A stretch of DNA of 64,000 nucleotides from Fibrobacterota bacterium. GTDB taxonomy: Bacteria; Fibrobacterota; Fibrobacteria; UBA11236. Made by a program: the position numbers and the translations under genes. The notes below the pieces were generated by a model. The model saw only the letters and a program-made list of their open reading frames with translations, was not told the DNA's origin and searched no databases. This document shows, piece after piece, positions 21,132 through 31,100 of this stretch (the stretch's first letter is position 1; every line of letters begins with the position of its first letter). The DNA is taken from contig CANIEU010000003.1 in assembly GCA_947466585.1 (NCBI GenBank), positions 1 through 64,000 of the forward strand. The letters are read 5' to 3'.

Positions 21132-21836
21132 CTACCTTTCCCCAAAAAGTGCGGTGCCCACGCGCACGTAGTGCGCACCCTCTTCGACGGCGATTTCGAA
21201 ATCGCCGGACATGCCCATCGACAGCTTGGCCAGTAGGGGGTACCGATCCCCAAACTTTTCCCGTGCCGTTTTGAGAAGGGCTGCGAGTTCCTGGAAGCAG
21301 GGGCGGGCGGCCTCGGGGCCTCCTTCGACAGGGCCCATGGTCATGAACCCGATCAGGTCGAGGTGCGGGGCGGGGGGCAGGGATTCGAGGACTTCCATCA
21401 ACGGTTCGGGCGCGAAGCCGCTTTTGTTGGGTTCGCGGGAGGTATTGACTTGGAGGAGTACGCTACGGCGAACACCGAGTTCTCCGGCAATTCGGTTGAT
21501 GGCCTCGTAGAGTTCCACCGAGTCGATGGCATGGAGCGTGGCGCAGAGCGGGAGGATTTTGCGGATCTTGTTGCGCTGCAGGCTGCCGATCAGATGAAGT
21601 GCGTAGTCGCGTGGCGTTCCATCCGGGCGCGGAGGAAGCGGGAATTTGTCGAGGGCTTCCTGGACGCGGTTTTCTCCGAGTAGACGGACGCCGGCATCGA
21701 CGGCTTCGACGATCAACTCGACCGGGTGGGTCTTGCTGACGGCGATCAGTTCGATCTCGTGCGGGTCGCGGTGTGCGCGTGCCGCTGCCGCGGCGATGCG
21801 GGAGAGGATGGCATCCTTGTTGGCAGAGAAACTCAA
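21132..21836 (-). CDS. YggS/PLPBP family pyridoxal-phosphate homeostasis protein
   Basis: IELIAVSKTHPVELI, GENRVQEALDK, HLIGSLQRNKIRKI, LLQVNTSREPNKSGF, GFMTMGP, LSMGMSGDFEIAVEEGAHYVRVGTALFG. Confidence 0.95.
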   Translation of the reverse strand: MSFSANKDAILSRIAAAAARAHRDPHEIELIAVSKTHPVELIVEAVDAGVRLLGENRVQEALDKFPLPPRPDGTPRDYALHLIGSLQRNKIRKILPLCATLHAIDSVELYEAINRIAGELGVRRSVLLQVNTSREPNKSGFAPEPLMEVLESLPPAPHLDLIGFMTMGPVEGGPEAARPCFQELAALLKTAREKFGDRYPLLAKLSMGMSGDFEIAVEEGAHYVRVGTALFGER

Positions 21837-22498
21837 GGCGCCTTCACTCCGACTGTAATCGATAGCGTTTCATCCACCGTTTTAATTCCCACCAAAACCA
21901 ACCCCTTCGGCAACTTCTTTCCATTCAGCTCTGCCACATTCTCCATCGGCGCAAACAGCTGCGTCACGCCAGCCCGAGCGGCAGCCTTGATCTTCGCTTC
22001 AAGACCTTCAACCGCATAGACCTTGCCCGTCAGCGACAGTTCGCCGGTGAAGGCGAAGGTCGGGTCGATGGGTTTACGCGTCAATGCAGACACCAGCGCG
22101 ACGAACATGGGCAAGCCGATCGACGGGCCGCCCTTTTGCGGCAACGGATCCATCACGTGGAAATGCAGATCGGTGTGGAGGAAGAGCGTGTGGTCGAGTC
22201 CGAGAGTTTTGGCGCGTGCCCGCGCGAGACTGGCGGCGAGATGGGCCGCGTCGCGTGCGGAGCCGACCAGGTTTCCCGTGAGGATGATTTTGCCGCGCCC
22301 CGCAAGCGGGAGGCATTCCGCCGTCGCGACGGTCGCACCTTTGTTCGTCAGTGCCAATCCGAGGACGACTCCCGCGTGAATAGAGGGCGTGGCAGGAGTG
22401 GCGGCCTTTGCAGGCTTCCTCGCTGAGGAGGTCTTGGCCACCTTGGCTAAAACGGATGCGGGTTTGCGGGAGATTCCCGAACGGAGGGGGGCTTTCAT
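21833..22498 (-). CDS. Stand-alone Lon-type (S16) protease domain protein
   Basis: VMDPLPQKGGPSIGLPMFVALVSALTRKPIDPTFAFTGELSLTGKVYAVEGLEAKIKAAARAG aligns with Lon P-domain including Ser (GPS) and Lys (LEAKIKAA); no AAA+ module. Confidence 0.82.
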   Translation of the reverse strand: MKAPLRSGISRKPASVLAKVAKTSSARKPAKAATPATPSIHAGVVLGLALTNKGATVATAECLPLAGRGKIILTGNLVGSARDAAHLAASLARARAKTLGLDHTLFLHTDLHFHVMDPLPQKGGPSIGLPMFVALVSALTRKPIDPTFAFTGELSLTGKVYAVEGLEAKIKAAARAGVTQLFAPMENVAELNGKKLPKGLVLVGIKTVDETLSITVGVKAP

Positions 22499-22542
22499 GA
22501 GTCCCCCAAATCTAATCTTGCGGGGGAGGGCCTAAACTGTGC

Positions 22543-23838
22543 TCAGGCCGTCTGACGGCGCGGCTTTTTGCGCAGCACCAGCAAGGGCTCGGCACCTTTT
22601 TCCACCGTCTCGCGCGTGATCAGACACTCGGCCACATCGCCGCGCGAAGGCAGGGCATACATGTGCGGCTGCAGCACGTGCTCCATCGCCGCGCGCAGGC
22701 CGCGGGCTCCGGTCTTGCGTTTCATCGCCAAGCCCACTACGGCTTCGAGCGCCTCGGGCTGGAACTTAAGCGCGATGCCGTCCATCTCGAATAGCTTCTG
22801 GTACTGCTTCACGATCGCGTTGCGCGGTTCGGTCAGCACCTTGAGCATGGCGTCGGGCTTCAGTTCGTCGAGTACGGTCAGCACGGGCAGGCGGCCCACG
22901 AGTTCGGGAATGAGGCCGAACTGGATCAGATCGTCGGGCTCCACCATGGCGAGGATCTCGCCGAGGTTGCGGTCTTTGCGCGACTGGATCGAGGCCGTGA
23001 AGCCGATGCCGCTTTCGCGCGTGCGGCGCTCGATGATCTTGTCGAGGCCCTCGAAGGCGCCGCCGCAGATGAACAGAATGTTGCGCGTGTTGATGTGGAT
23101 CAGGTTCTGCTCGGGATGCTTGCGTCCGCCCTTGGGCGGCACGGCGGCCACGGTGCCTTCGAGCAACTTGAGCAGGCCCTGCTGTACGCCCTCGCCCGAC
23201 ACGTCGCGGGTAATGGAGGGGTTCGCGCTCTTGCGCGAGATCTTGTCGACTTCGTCGACGTACACGATGCCCTTTTGCGCGGCATCCACATCGTAATCGG
23301 CTGCCTGCAAAAGGCGCACGATGATGTTCTCCACGTCTTCACCCACGTAACCGGCCTCGGTGAGGATGGTCGCGTCGACGATGGTGAAGGGGACTTTCAA
23401 AAACTTGGCGATGGTCTGCGCGAGCAGCGTCTTGCCCGAACCCGTGGGGCCGAGGAAGAGCACGTTCGACTTGTCGATTTCGACGCCGTCGGACTCGCGG
23501 GTCTGCGACACGCGCTTGTAATGGTTGTACACCGCCACCGCGAGCGACATTTTCGCGCGGTCCTGGCCGATCACGTGGCCGTCGAGATGCTCGCGAATTT
23601 CGGCGGGGGTGGCGAGCGACGCGGACTCCGAGCCCGGTGCAGAAGCGTCAGACCGGCGTTTGCCTTCGTCGGCGAGGATCTCGTTGCACATGCCGACGCA
23701 CTCGTCGCAGATATGCACCGAAGGTCCGGTAATGAGCTTGCGCACCTGTCCCGCGTCTTTACCGCAGAACGAGCAACGCGGCGCGCCCGAGTTACCGGTG
23801 TTTCCGGATGTTCCGGAAGTTCCCGCCGAACGGTTCAT
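22543..23838 (-). CDS. clpX: ATP-dependent Clp protease ATP-binding subunit ClpX
   Basis: [33 protein letters not shown] zinc finger; [29 protein letters not shown] overlap with clpP stop. Confidence 0.97.
   Translation of the reverse strand: MNRSAGTSGTSGNTGNSGAPRCSFCGKDAGQVRKLITGPSVHICDECVGMCNEILADEGKRRSDASAPGSESASLATPAEIREHLDGHVIGQDRAKMSLAVAVYNHYKRVSQTRESDGVEIDKSNVLFLGPTGSGKTLLAQTIAKFLKVPFTIVDATILTEAGYVGEDVENIIVRLLQAADYDVDAAQKGIVYVDEVDKISRKSANPSITRDVSGEGVQQGLLKLLEGTVAAVPPKGGRKHPEQNLIHINTRNILFICGGAFEGLDKIIERRTRESGIGFTASIQSRKDRNLGEILAMVEPDDLIQFGLIPELVGRLPVLTVLDELKPDAMLKVLTEPRNAIVKQYQKLFEMDGIALKFQPEALEAVVGLAMKRKTGARGLRAAMEHVLQPHMYALPSRGDVAECLITRETVEKGAEPLLVLRKKPRRQTA
23791..23826. repeat. Nonameric tandem array inside the clpX 5' end
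   Basis: gttaccggt-gtttccgga-tgttccgga-agttcccgc; encodes [13 protein letters not shown]-like N-terminal extension of ClpX. Confidence 0.65.
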
Positions 23839-24440
23839 CCTTCGATCGCCTTCTTCTTGCGGTTGCCCGGATTGAAGATGCTGTCCACGATGCCGTACGC
23901 AACGGCCTCTTCGGCGGTCATGTACAGGTCGCGGTCGGTGTCTTTGTGGATCTGATCATCCGTCTTGCCGGTGGACTCGGCGAGGATCTTGTTCAGTTCT
24001 TTTTTCGTCTTGATGATTTCTTTGGCGTGGATCTGGATGTCGCTCGACTGCCCGCCCGCGCCGCCGCTGGGCTGGTGCAACATCACCTTGCCGTGCGGCA
24101 GGATGAAGCGCTTGCCCTTGGTGCCGGCCGAGAGCAGGATCGCGCCCATACTGAACGCCGAGCCCACGCAGATCGTCTGCACGTCGGGCTTCACGTATTT
24201 CATCACGTCGTAGATCGCCAAGCCCGCAGTCACCGAACCGCCGGGCGAGTTGATGTAGATGAGGATGTCCTTGTCCGGATCCTCATACTCGAGGAAGAGC
24301 ATTTGCGCAATGACCGTGTTGGAAACCAGATCGTTGATCTCGGTGCCCAAAAAGATGATGCGCTCTTTGAGAAGGCGGGAGTAAATGTCGTAGACCCGCT
24401 CGGAGCGGCCTGTGGTCTCGATGACGGTAGGGATATACAT
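23835..24440 (-). CDS. clpP: ATP-dependent Clp protease proteolytic subunit
   Basis: [83 protein letters not shown]. Confidence 0.97.
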   Translation of the reverse strand: MYIPTVIETTGRSERVYDIYSRLLKERIIFLGTEINDLVSNTVIAQMLFLEYEDPDKDILIYINSPGGSVTAGLAIYDVMKYVKPDVQTICVGSAFSMGAILLSAGTKGKRFILPHGKVMLHQPSGGAGGQSSDIQIHAKEIIKTKKELNKILAESTGKTDDQIHKDTDRDLYMTAEEAVAYGIVDSIFNPGNRKKKAIEG

Positions 24441-24619
24441 AAGGCCTCTTTGTTGGACTTCCTAATATAACCAGTCAGAGTACCTGAGCTGCAGTGCACA
24501 CCACCTGAAGCCGCCTATTTACAGGGCTTTTGTCGCGATTTGAAACGGAGAACGCAGAACATGGGCGCCTGTGGCCAAGCGTACCGTATTGGCCTACCGC
24601 ACCACTTGTGAAAATGAAG

Positions 24620-24658
24620 CCCCTCACCCCGACCCTCTCCCAGAGGGAGAGGAAGGGG
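24620..24658. repeat. GC-rich intergenic hairpin element (copy 2)
   Basis: CCCCTCACCCCGACCCTCTCCCAGAGGGAGAGGAAGGGG immediately 3' of the tig stop. Confidence 0.75.
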
Positions 24659-24678
24659 CGCAACACCGTCTCGGGTCT

Positions 24679-25935
24679 TTATGCCGCCTTGCCCTTGTAC
24701 CCGATCACCAAGTCCAAGGTCTTTTCGGCCTTGACCTCTTCGCGGATTTCCAAGATCTTGCCGTTCTTGCGCAGGCTGGCCTTCAAGCTTTCAAAGTCCG
24801 TACCGTAACGCAACGCCAATTCGTGGATGCGCTCGTCGACCTGTTCCTGATCCGGCTTCACGTTTTCCTTCGCCGCGATCGCGTCGAGGATGCGCCAGCG
24901 GCGGATCTGGCTCACGGCCTCGGCTTCGAGATCGGAGTGATCGTGGCCGTGGTCGTCGCCTTCGTGCACATGGCCTTGCTCCTGCAGGCGGTTGTTCACA
25001 TAGTTCTGCACGCGCGCCTTGGGAACTTCCACCGGGTGGTTCACCAGCAGGCGATCGATGGCTTCGTTCCAAGCGAGTTCGCGCGCCACGCGCAAAGCGG
25101 ACTCCTCGAGGCGCTCCTTCAAACGGGCGCGCATGTCGGCGACCGTGTCGTAACCGATGCCCTTAGCGAACTCGTCGTTGAGCTCGGGGCGCTTCACTTC
25201 GAGCACCTGTTCGATGGTCAGGTTGTAAGCGGCTTTCTTGCCGGCCATGGTCGGGTTTGCGAAATCGGCGGGGTAGGTGAAGGACACGTCCTTCGTCTCG
25301 CCGGCCTTCGCGCCCACAAGCGCCTCGTCGAGCGCGGCCACGCTGCCCTTGCCCAACTCGATGCGGAACACCGGGTACTGCGGCAGCGGCTGCTCTTCGC
25401 CTTCCATCTCGATGCGCAGATAACGCGCCATCAACACGTCGCCTGTCTGTGCCGGGCGCGCCACGGCTGCCTGGTCGGCGAGCTGTGTGCGGATGTCGTC
25501 GACGCGCATGTCCACGGTCTTCTCGTCCACCGCGTTCGGCTTCAGCTCGATGTTGAACTTGTAGTCGTTCAGCACCACTTCGGGATCCACTTCCATCACG
25601 GCCTGGAACGCGATGTCTTTGCCGGGCTCGTTCTCGAGCTTTTCCACGCGGCCGGGGCCGACGGGTTCGATGTTGTTCTCCTTGCAGGCCTCGCGCACCG
25701 CATCATCCACCAGCGTCTCCAACGACTCGGCGGCGATCGGCTCCTTGTAACGGGCGGCGACCACTTCCTTCGGCACCGCACCGGGGCGGAAACCATTGAT
25801 CTTCATGGTCTTGCTGTACTTCTTCAGCTTGTCCTGAAAAATTTTATCGAGGCGTTCGCGGGGAACGACGATGTCGAGGACGCGCTCGGTGGCGCTGGAG
25901 GTGGTCACGGATGCTTTCACGGTATTGCCTTTCAT
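24679..25935 (-). CDS. tig: Trigger factor
   Basis: MKGNTVKASVTTSSATERVLDIVVPRERLDKIFQDKLKKYSKTMKINGFRPGAVPKEVVAARY (GFRPGxxP motif). Confidence 0.94.
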   Translation of the reverse strand: MKGNTVKASVTTSSATERVLDIVVPRERLDKIFQDKLKKYSKTMKINGFRPGAVPKEVVAARYKEPIAAESLETLVDDAVREACKENNIEPVGPGRVEKLENEPGKDIAFQAVMEVDPEVVLNDYKFNIELKPNAVDEKTVDMRVDDIRTQLADQAAVARPAQTGDVLMARYLRIEMEGEEQPLPQYPVFRIELGKGSVAALDEALVGAKAGETKDVSFTYPADFANPTMAGKKAAYNLTIEQVLEVKRPELNDEFAKGIGYDTVADMRARLKERLEESALRVARELAWNEAIDRLLVNHPVEVPKARVQNYVNNRLQEQGHVHEGDDHGHDHSDLEAEAVSQIRRWRILDAIAAKENVKPDQEQVDERIHELALRYGTDFESLKASLRKNGKILEIREEVKAEKTLDLVIGYKGKAA

Positions 25936-25985
25936 AAACGGTCTGCGCGGTCTAACCTTGCGCGGCGGCCCTTTGCAGGGAGATC

Positions 25986-26068
25986 TGGTGCGAAGGGAGG
26001 GACTTGAACCCACACACCGAGGTACCAGATCCTAAATCTGGCGCGTCTACCAATTTCGCCACCTTCGC
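25986..26068 (-). tRNA. tRNA-Leu (anticodon UAG), CCA encoded
   Basis: Reverse strand GCGAAGGTGGCGAAATTGGTAGACGCGCCAGATTTAGGATCTGGTACCTCGGTGTGTGGGTTCAAGTCCCTCCCTTCGCACCA; acceptor GCGAAGG/CCTTCGC, anticodon stem CCAGA-TTTAGGA-TCTGG, T-loop GGTTCAAGTCC. Confidence 0.95.
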
Positions 26069-26218
26069 GGGAGGGGGTAAAGGTAACCGCGCGGGGTGCG
26101 GGGTGCAATGGGACAGAGGCGTTAAAACGCCGAAAATCAGGGGTTTAGGGGCGGTAGCCCCTGCAAACGCGCAGGGTTCGGGACGCTGCGTGGGCCAATG
26201 GGTCTGTGCAGGCACAAG

Positions 26219-26258
26219 CCCTCTATCCCCATACCCTTTCTCCCAGAGGGAGAAAGGG
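26219..26258. repeat. GC-rich intergenic hairpin element (copy 3)
   Basis: CCCTCTATCCCCATACCCTTTCTCCCAGAGGGAGAAAGGG shortly 3' of the rng stop. Confidence 0.7.
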
Positions 26259-26288
26259 CTTTCACCAGCGTCGAACTCCTGTGCCGAC

Positions 26289-27875
26289 CTAGGCGGCGAC
26301 GGGCGGGGTCGTCAGCTCTTCGCCCGACTTGGTCACGAACACGCGGAACTCGTCGAGGTTGGCTTCGTCGTCTTCCAGCAGCTGAATCCGCGTCTTGTGC
26401 GTCATCTCCAAATACTTGAAGATCTTGCCGCGGTCGTCGGTGAGCATCTCGATCATGTGCGGGTTGAGCGCAAGCGAAATGTCGGGCGTACCCTTCTTCG
26501 CGCGGTGGCGACGGATCCAGCGATCGACCTGGGCCAACACGAGTTCGCGCGAGGGGATGTAACCCGCACCGTGGCAGGTCGGGCACGTCAGCGTCTGCTC
26601 CGACACGGCGTCGGGGCGGATGCGCTTGCGCGTGATTTCCATGAGTCCGAACTGCGAGAGCTGCGAGAACGAGACCGGCGCCGTGTCCTGACGGATGGCC
26701 TTCTTGAACTCGCGCACCACGGCCTCCTTGTCTTCGTCGGAATCCATGTCGATGTAGTCGATCACGAGCAGGCCGCCCATGTCGCGCAGACGCATCTGCT
26801 TGGCGACCTCCCAGGCCGCGTCCAGATTGGTCTCCAGAATGTTCTTGCCCTGATCGCGGCCGCGCACCTTGCCGCCGGTGTTCACGTCGATGGCGGTGAG
26901 CGCTTCGGTCTTGTCGATCAGCAGGTAGCCGCCGCGCTTCAGGGGCACGCGACGGTGGAAGTTCTTCTCCAGTTCTTCTTCGATGCCGAAGTGGTCGAAC
27001 AGCGAGTCTTCGCCGGTGTACAGCTTGATCTTGCTCACCTTGTCGGGCGAGAGGATCTTGAGGTTGCCCACCACGGTCGCGCACTCGGCACGGTCGTCGA
27101 TCCACACGGCGTCCACTTCTTCGGAGAAGTAGTCGCGCAGGGTGGTGTCGGAGGTATCGCTCTCTTTGTGGACGAGGGCGGGCGCGGGTAATGTCGCCGC
27201 AGCCTGCTTGCAGGCTTCCCACTTCGCTTCGAGGATTTTCATCTGCTTGGCAAACTCGGCTTCACTCTCGTTGAGGCCGTTGGTGCGCACGATGTAGCCG
27301 CACTCGGGCGACTTGAGCTCGCGGAGCATGCGCTTCAGGGCGCGACGCACTTGCGGGTCGCGCGCCTTTTTGCTGACGCCAATGAAGTCGGAACCGGGCA
27401 TGCAGACCAAGAACGGGCCCGCGAAAGAAAGGTGGGTGGTGAGGCGCGGACCCTTGGTGCCGATAGGCTCCTTGGTGATCTGCACGAGTACTTCTTGCCC
27501 GACCTTCAGAAGCTGGTCGATGGGCTTTCCGGCGGTTTCGGGCTCGCGACCGTCGCGGCGCGGACGGCCTTCATCTTCGTCGTCGTCTTCGGCCATGGCG
27601 TCGTCGAGCAGTGAACGGCTCTCCACGTCTTCGACGTGCAAAAAGCCGGCCTTCTCCAGCCCGATGTCCACGAACGCCGCCTGAAGACCCGGCAGCACGG
27701 CATTGACTACACCCTTGAAAACGTCGCCGATGATGCGGCTCGTATCGGGCCGCTCATAAAAAATTTCGCTAAGCCGACCGTCCTCCAGAATGGCAATGCG
27801 CTTCTCGTAGGGGCGTACGTTGATGAGAATCTCGCGCTTGGAGCGCGCATTCCCGCGATGATGGGAGTGTCCCAT
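26289..27875 (-). CDS. rng: Ribonuclease E/G family (RNase G-like)
   Basis: REILINVRPYEKRIAILEDGRLSEIFYER, GDVFKGVVNAVLPGLQAAFVDIGLEKAGFLH, ALTAIDVNTGGKVRG, CPTCHGAGYI. Confidence 0.94.
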   Translation of the reverse strand: MGHSHHRGNARSKREILINVRPYEKRIAILEDGRLSEIFYERPDTSRIIGDVFKGVVNAVLPGLQAAFVDIGLEKAGFLHVEDVESRSLLDDAMAEDDDEDEGRPRRDGREPETAGKPIDQLLKVGQEVLVQITKEPIGTKGPRLTTHLSFAGPFLVCMPGSDFIGVSKKARDPQVRRALKRMLRELKSPECGYIVRTNGLNESEAEFAKQMKILEAKWEACKQAAATLPAPALVHKESDTSDTTLRDYFSEEVDAVWIDDRAECATVVGNLKILSPDKVSKIKLYTGEDSLFDHFGIEEELEKNFHRRVPLKRGGYLLIDKTEALTAIDVNTGGKVRGRDQGKNILETNLDAAWEVAKQMRLRDMGGLLVIDYIDMDSDEDKEAVVREFKKAIRQDTAPVSFSQLSQFGLMEITRKRIRPDAVSEQTLTCPTCHGAGYIPSRELVLAQVDRWIRRHRAKKGTPDISLALNPHMIEMLTDDRGKIFKYLEMTHKTRIQLLEDDEANLDEFRVFVTKSGEELTTPPVAA

Positions 27876-28101
27876 GGATGGTAACCTCGATTTTCTTGAA
27901 ATAGTGGCCCTGTTCCGTGCCCGAAAGCCGGAGGAGCAGGGTAGTTATGTAAGTCCAAATGAAAAACATGTTTCACTTCCGTTTCCCGGTCTCCGCAGAC
28001 GCGCACCGTGTTTCGGTGGGGCGTTTTTGAGGAAATTCGGTGAAAATCGTGAATACGCAGGTGAAAATAGAAAGATTACAGGGTTGAGAACGCGGCTCAA
28101 T

Positions 28102-28159
28102 CCTCACCCCAACCTTTGTGGCGCCCTACGCCCTGCCCCCCGCCTACGCGGGGGCAGGC
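28102..28159. repeat. GC-rich intergenic hairpin element (copy 4)
   Basis: CCTCACCCCAACC...CTGCCCCCCGCCTACGCGGGGGCAGGC; shares 24 nt ccccccgcctacgcgggggcaggc exactly with copy 1; abuts the sprA-like stop. Confidence 0.75.
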
Positions 28160-31100
28160 CTAAAACCGCATGGTGAACTCACCGAGCAGCGAGATCTCGT
28201 GGGTGTACTCGTTGCCCGGGGTCTGGAAGCTTTGCAGGTACTTGTACTGCCCTTGGAATCGGGCGTCCACGTTGTTGGTGAAGTTGTACGTGGCCTCGGG
28301 GCGAATTTCGGCGTTGACCTCGTCCTTTTCACGGTATTTCAGCCCGTTTTGCTCGACCTCGATACGGAGGTAATTGCAGGAGCTGTTGAGCGAGAGCCGC
28401 AGGTTGTTCTTGAGTTTGATGTAATACCGCCAGAATTGCACGCCCTTTTCGGTCTGCACTTCCCACGAGATCACCGGGGCGATGCCCGCTTCCAAGGTGC
28501 GGCGCGGGGTGTCCTTGGTCGGGTCGCGGAAGTAGGCTGACCGCAGCGGTTCGTTGTCGCCGAGATAGGTGATGGCGCGGATCATGGTGGTACCCCCGTC
28601 TTTGCCGTGCTGCATTTCGGTGGTGTGGGCGGCGTTGGCCGAGACCTCGATGCGCACGTCGTCCTTGGTGGTGCCGGTGAGGCGCAGCAGCGGGGCGAAG
28701 CGGTGGGTCACCTTGTCGGCGTCGGGCGAGGGGTTGAACAAGCTGAAACGCGACTCTTCGCGGTAGTTGTAGTTGGTGGTCGCGGTGAGGGTGCGCAGGT
28801 GGTCGCGAATGTAGGGCACGCGGGCGGCGAAATCGGCGAAGCTGCCGGCGATCGAGATCTCGGGCCACACGACCGTGGTGTCGGAAGCCTGGAAGTAGCG
28901 GTACAGCGTGTACTGCTTGGAGTATTTCAAACCGCCGGTGAGGTCGAGGTTAACGTAAGGCACCGAGAACCCGTTCTGAATGTCGACCGAGCGGTTCACG
29001 ACATGGTTCATCGACGATTGGCCCAGCGCGGCGTCGGGCTCGGACAGGTAGTCGAAGAAGGTGGGTTCCGGCACGCCTTCGAACAGGCTGCCCAGATTGG
29101 ACGGCGAATACAAGAACCCGAACTGGTAGGCGTAGAGCGCGGCCGGACTGACGCTCTTTTTGCGCAGGTATCCGTAGGTGAAGGCTTCGGAGTTGTACTT
29201 GTTCGAGACCGTGTAGGTGAGGTCGATGGACCGCAGACGCCAGGAGTCAGTCGCCTTGCGGGCCCCGTCCAGAGGGCTTTGCAGCGCCTTGGTGAGCGAT
29301 GCGGCGCTGCCGAAAAATTGCGATACGTTGAGGCCCGTGGTGAGGCGGACTTCGTGGTCGGCGCTGGCGCCGAAGTAGGCGGGCTTGAGTGAGCCGCCGA
29401 AGCCGCCCTCTTGCGCATTGTTCCAGGTGTGCTGATAGCCCGAGTTGAACGAGGCGCCCGTGGAGAGCCAGGTCACCGGGCTGGCGGAGTAGTCGGCGTT
29501 GAAGCTTTGCGTGCGGTTGCGCTCGCGGGCGAGAATGCCGTAAACGTCGCCGCGATGCGTGGTGTCGATGTAGCCGGCGCCGGTGGGCGAGAGGTATCCG
29601 CCCGAACCGCGGCTCGGATCGTCGAGGGCGAAAATGAGGTTCGAGGCGAACGGGCTGCCGCAACCGCCCGAGAAGAACGCTTCCTTCGCAAAGCAGGCGT
29701 GCTCTTCGTCGAAGTCGCGGTTGATGTCGACGCGATACCCGAAGGTCAGGATGTTGATCGGTTTCCAGCCGATATCGATGCCGTGCGAGAGGTCGACGCC
29801 GTAGCGCGGCGGCGTGTTGGTTACGGTCTCGAACTCGTCGCGCGGCTTGCGCACTTCGAGGCTGCGGGTGAAGGAGTAGTCGGCCACCACCAGGTTCACC
29901 CGCTCGGGCAGCGGGCTGATCGCGAAGCCCGAGACCGCCTCGGGTACGTATTTGGAATCCTTGGCAGAGCTCAACGGCTTCCACGACACGGCATTCTTGG
30001 GCGAGAGGTTGTAGGTGAGGCGGTATTTGTAGTCGCGGTTGCGCGTGTCGTAGTAGTACTCCGTGCGCTCGGTGCTACCCTGCCGGTACTCCATGCCCGG
30101 GCGTTCCAACAGGGCGCGGGTGAAGAAGTTTTCGGAGCGCATGTCCTTGCGGTAGCTGATCGAGAAGCGCTGCTCGTACACGGCGGTCTGATACACGCGC
30201 GCGTAGCGATTGTTGATGTCGTTCAAGCTGTCTTCGGCGTTGTGCACCGAGGAGAGTTTGCGGTCGAGCAGATCGCGGGTGATGTCGAACAATCCCGTTC
30301 CCGAAAGCTGCAGGTCGGATTGCGGACGCGTGAAAGGACGGTCGAGAGCGCCGCGGAAGGTAAAGGTGACGGGCAGGCTGACGCCCCAATCGTCGGGCAG
30401 GAATTTGTTGGCGAACAACGAGAAGTTGGTGTTGTAGTCCACCCGCGTCACAGCGGCGGCCGGCGTGGGTTTGCCTTGGCTCATGGTGGCGAAGTTGCCG
30501 TTGGTGTATTGCAGGTTGCCCGAGACGTTGATCAGATCGGCGAAGTCGAGTTGGATCTGCGCACGTATGGCGGTACCTGCCGCCTTGTCCACGCCTTCAA
30601 GCCGCAGGTCGTTGACCCAGATCTCGCCGGCTTGGCGCTCCACCGCCGTCGAGTCGATGTACAGCACCAACCGCATCCAATCGATGGCGCCGAGCGAGGG
30701 ATTTCCATGGATCGAGATCGCCAGCGAGGAGTCGTGGCGCCCTTCGTGGTAAGCGTTTTGGGTCACCTCGCGCCCCGTGAATGCGCGATAGAGCGGATCG
30801 TTCTTGAGACCGGTGAGGTCGGCGAGATGGATCGTGAACGAGTTCTTGGACCAGAGATCGCGTTGTTCGGGATCGATCTCGGTCGACTCGTCGAGATGCA
30901 ACTTGATCTCGTAGTAGTCCTTGGAATCGCGGTTGCCCTGATCGCGGCCGAGGCGCAGGCCGAAGCTCACCTTGCCCTGGTTCGGGCTGCGGCCGTTGGC
31001 CCAGGTGGAATCGCCATGCACTTCGAGGCTGAGACGTTCATACCGCGTGAAATCCTTTTTGTCGGAGGCGAGCACGCGTGTGGCGTAGACCTCTTCGCCG

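Noticed and set aside
24571-26007. 478-aa + strand ORF over tig
   Set aside because: Antisense shadow with Val/His/Leu-rich low-complexity; tig is clear on the minus strand.
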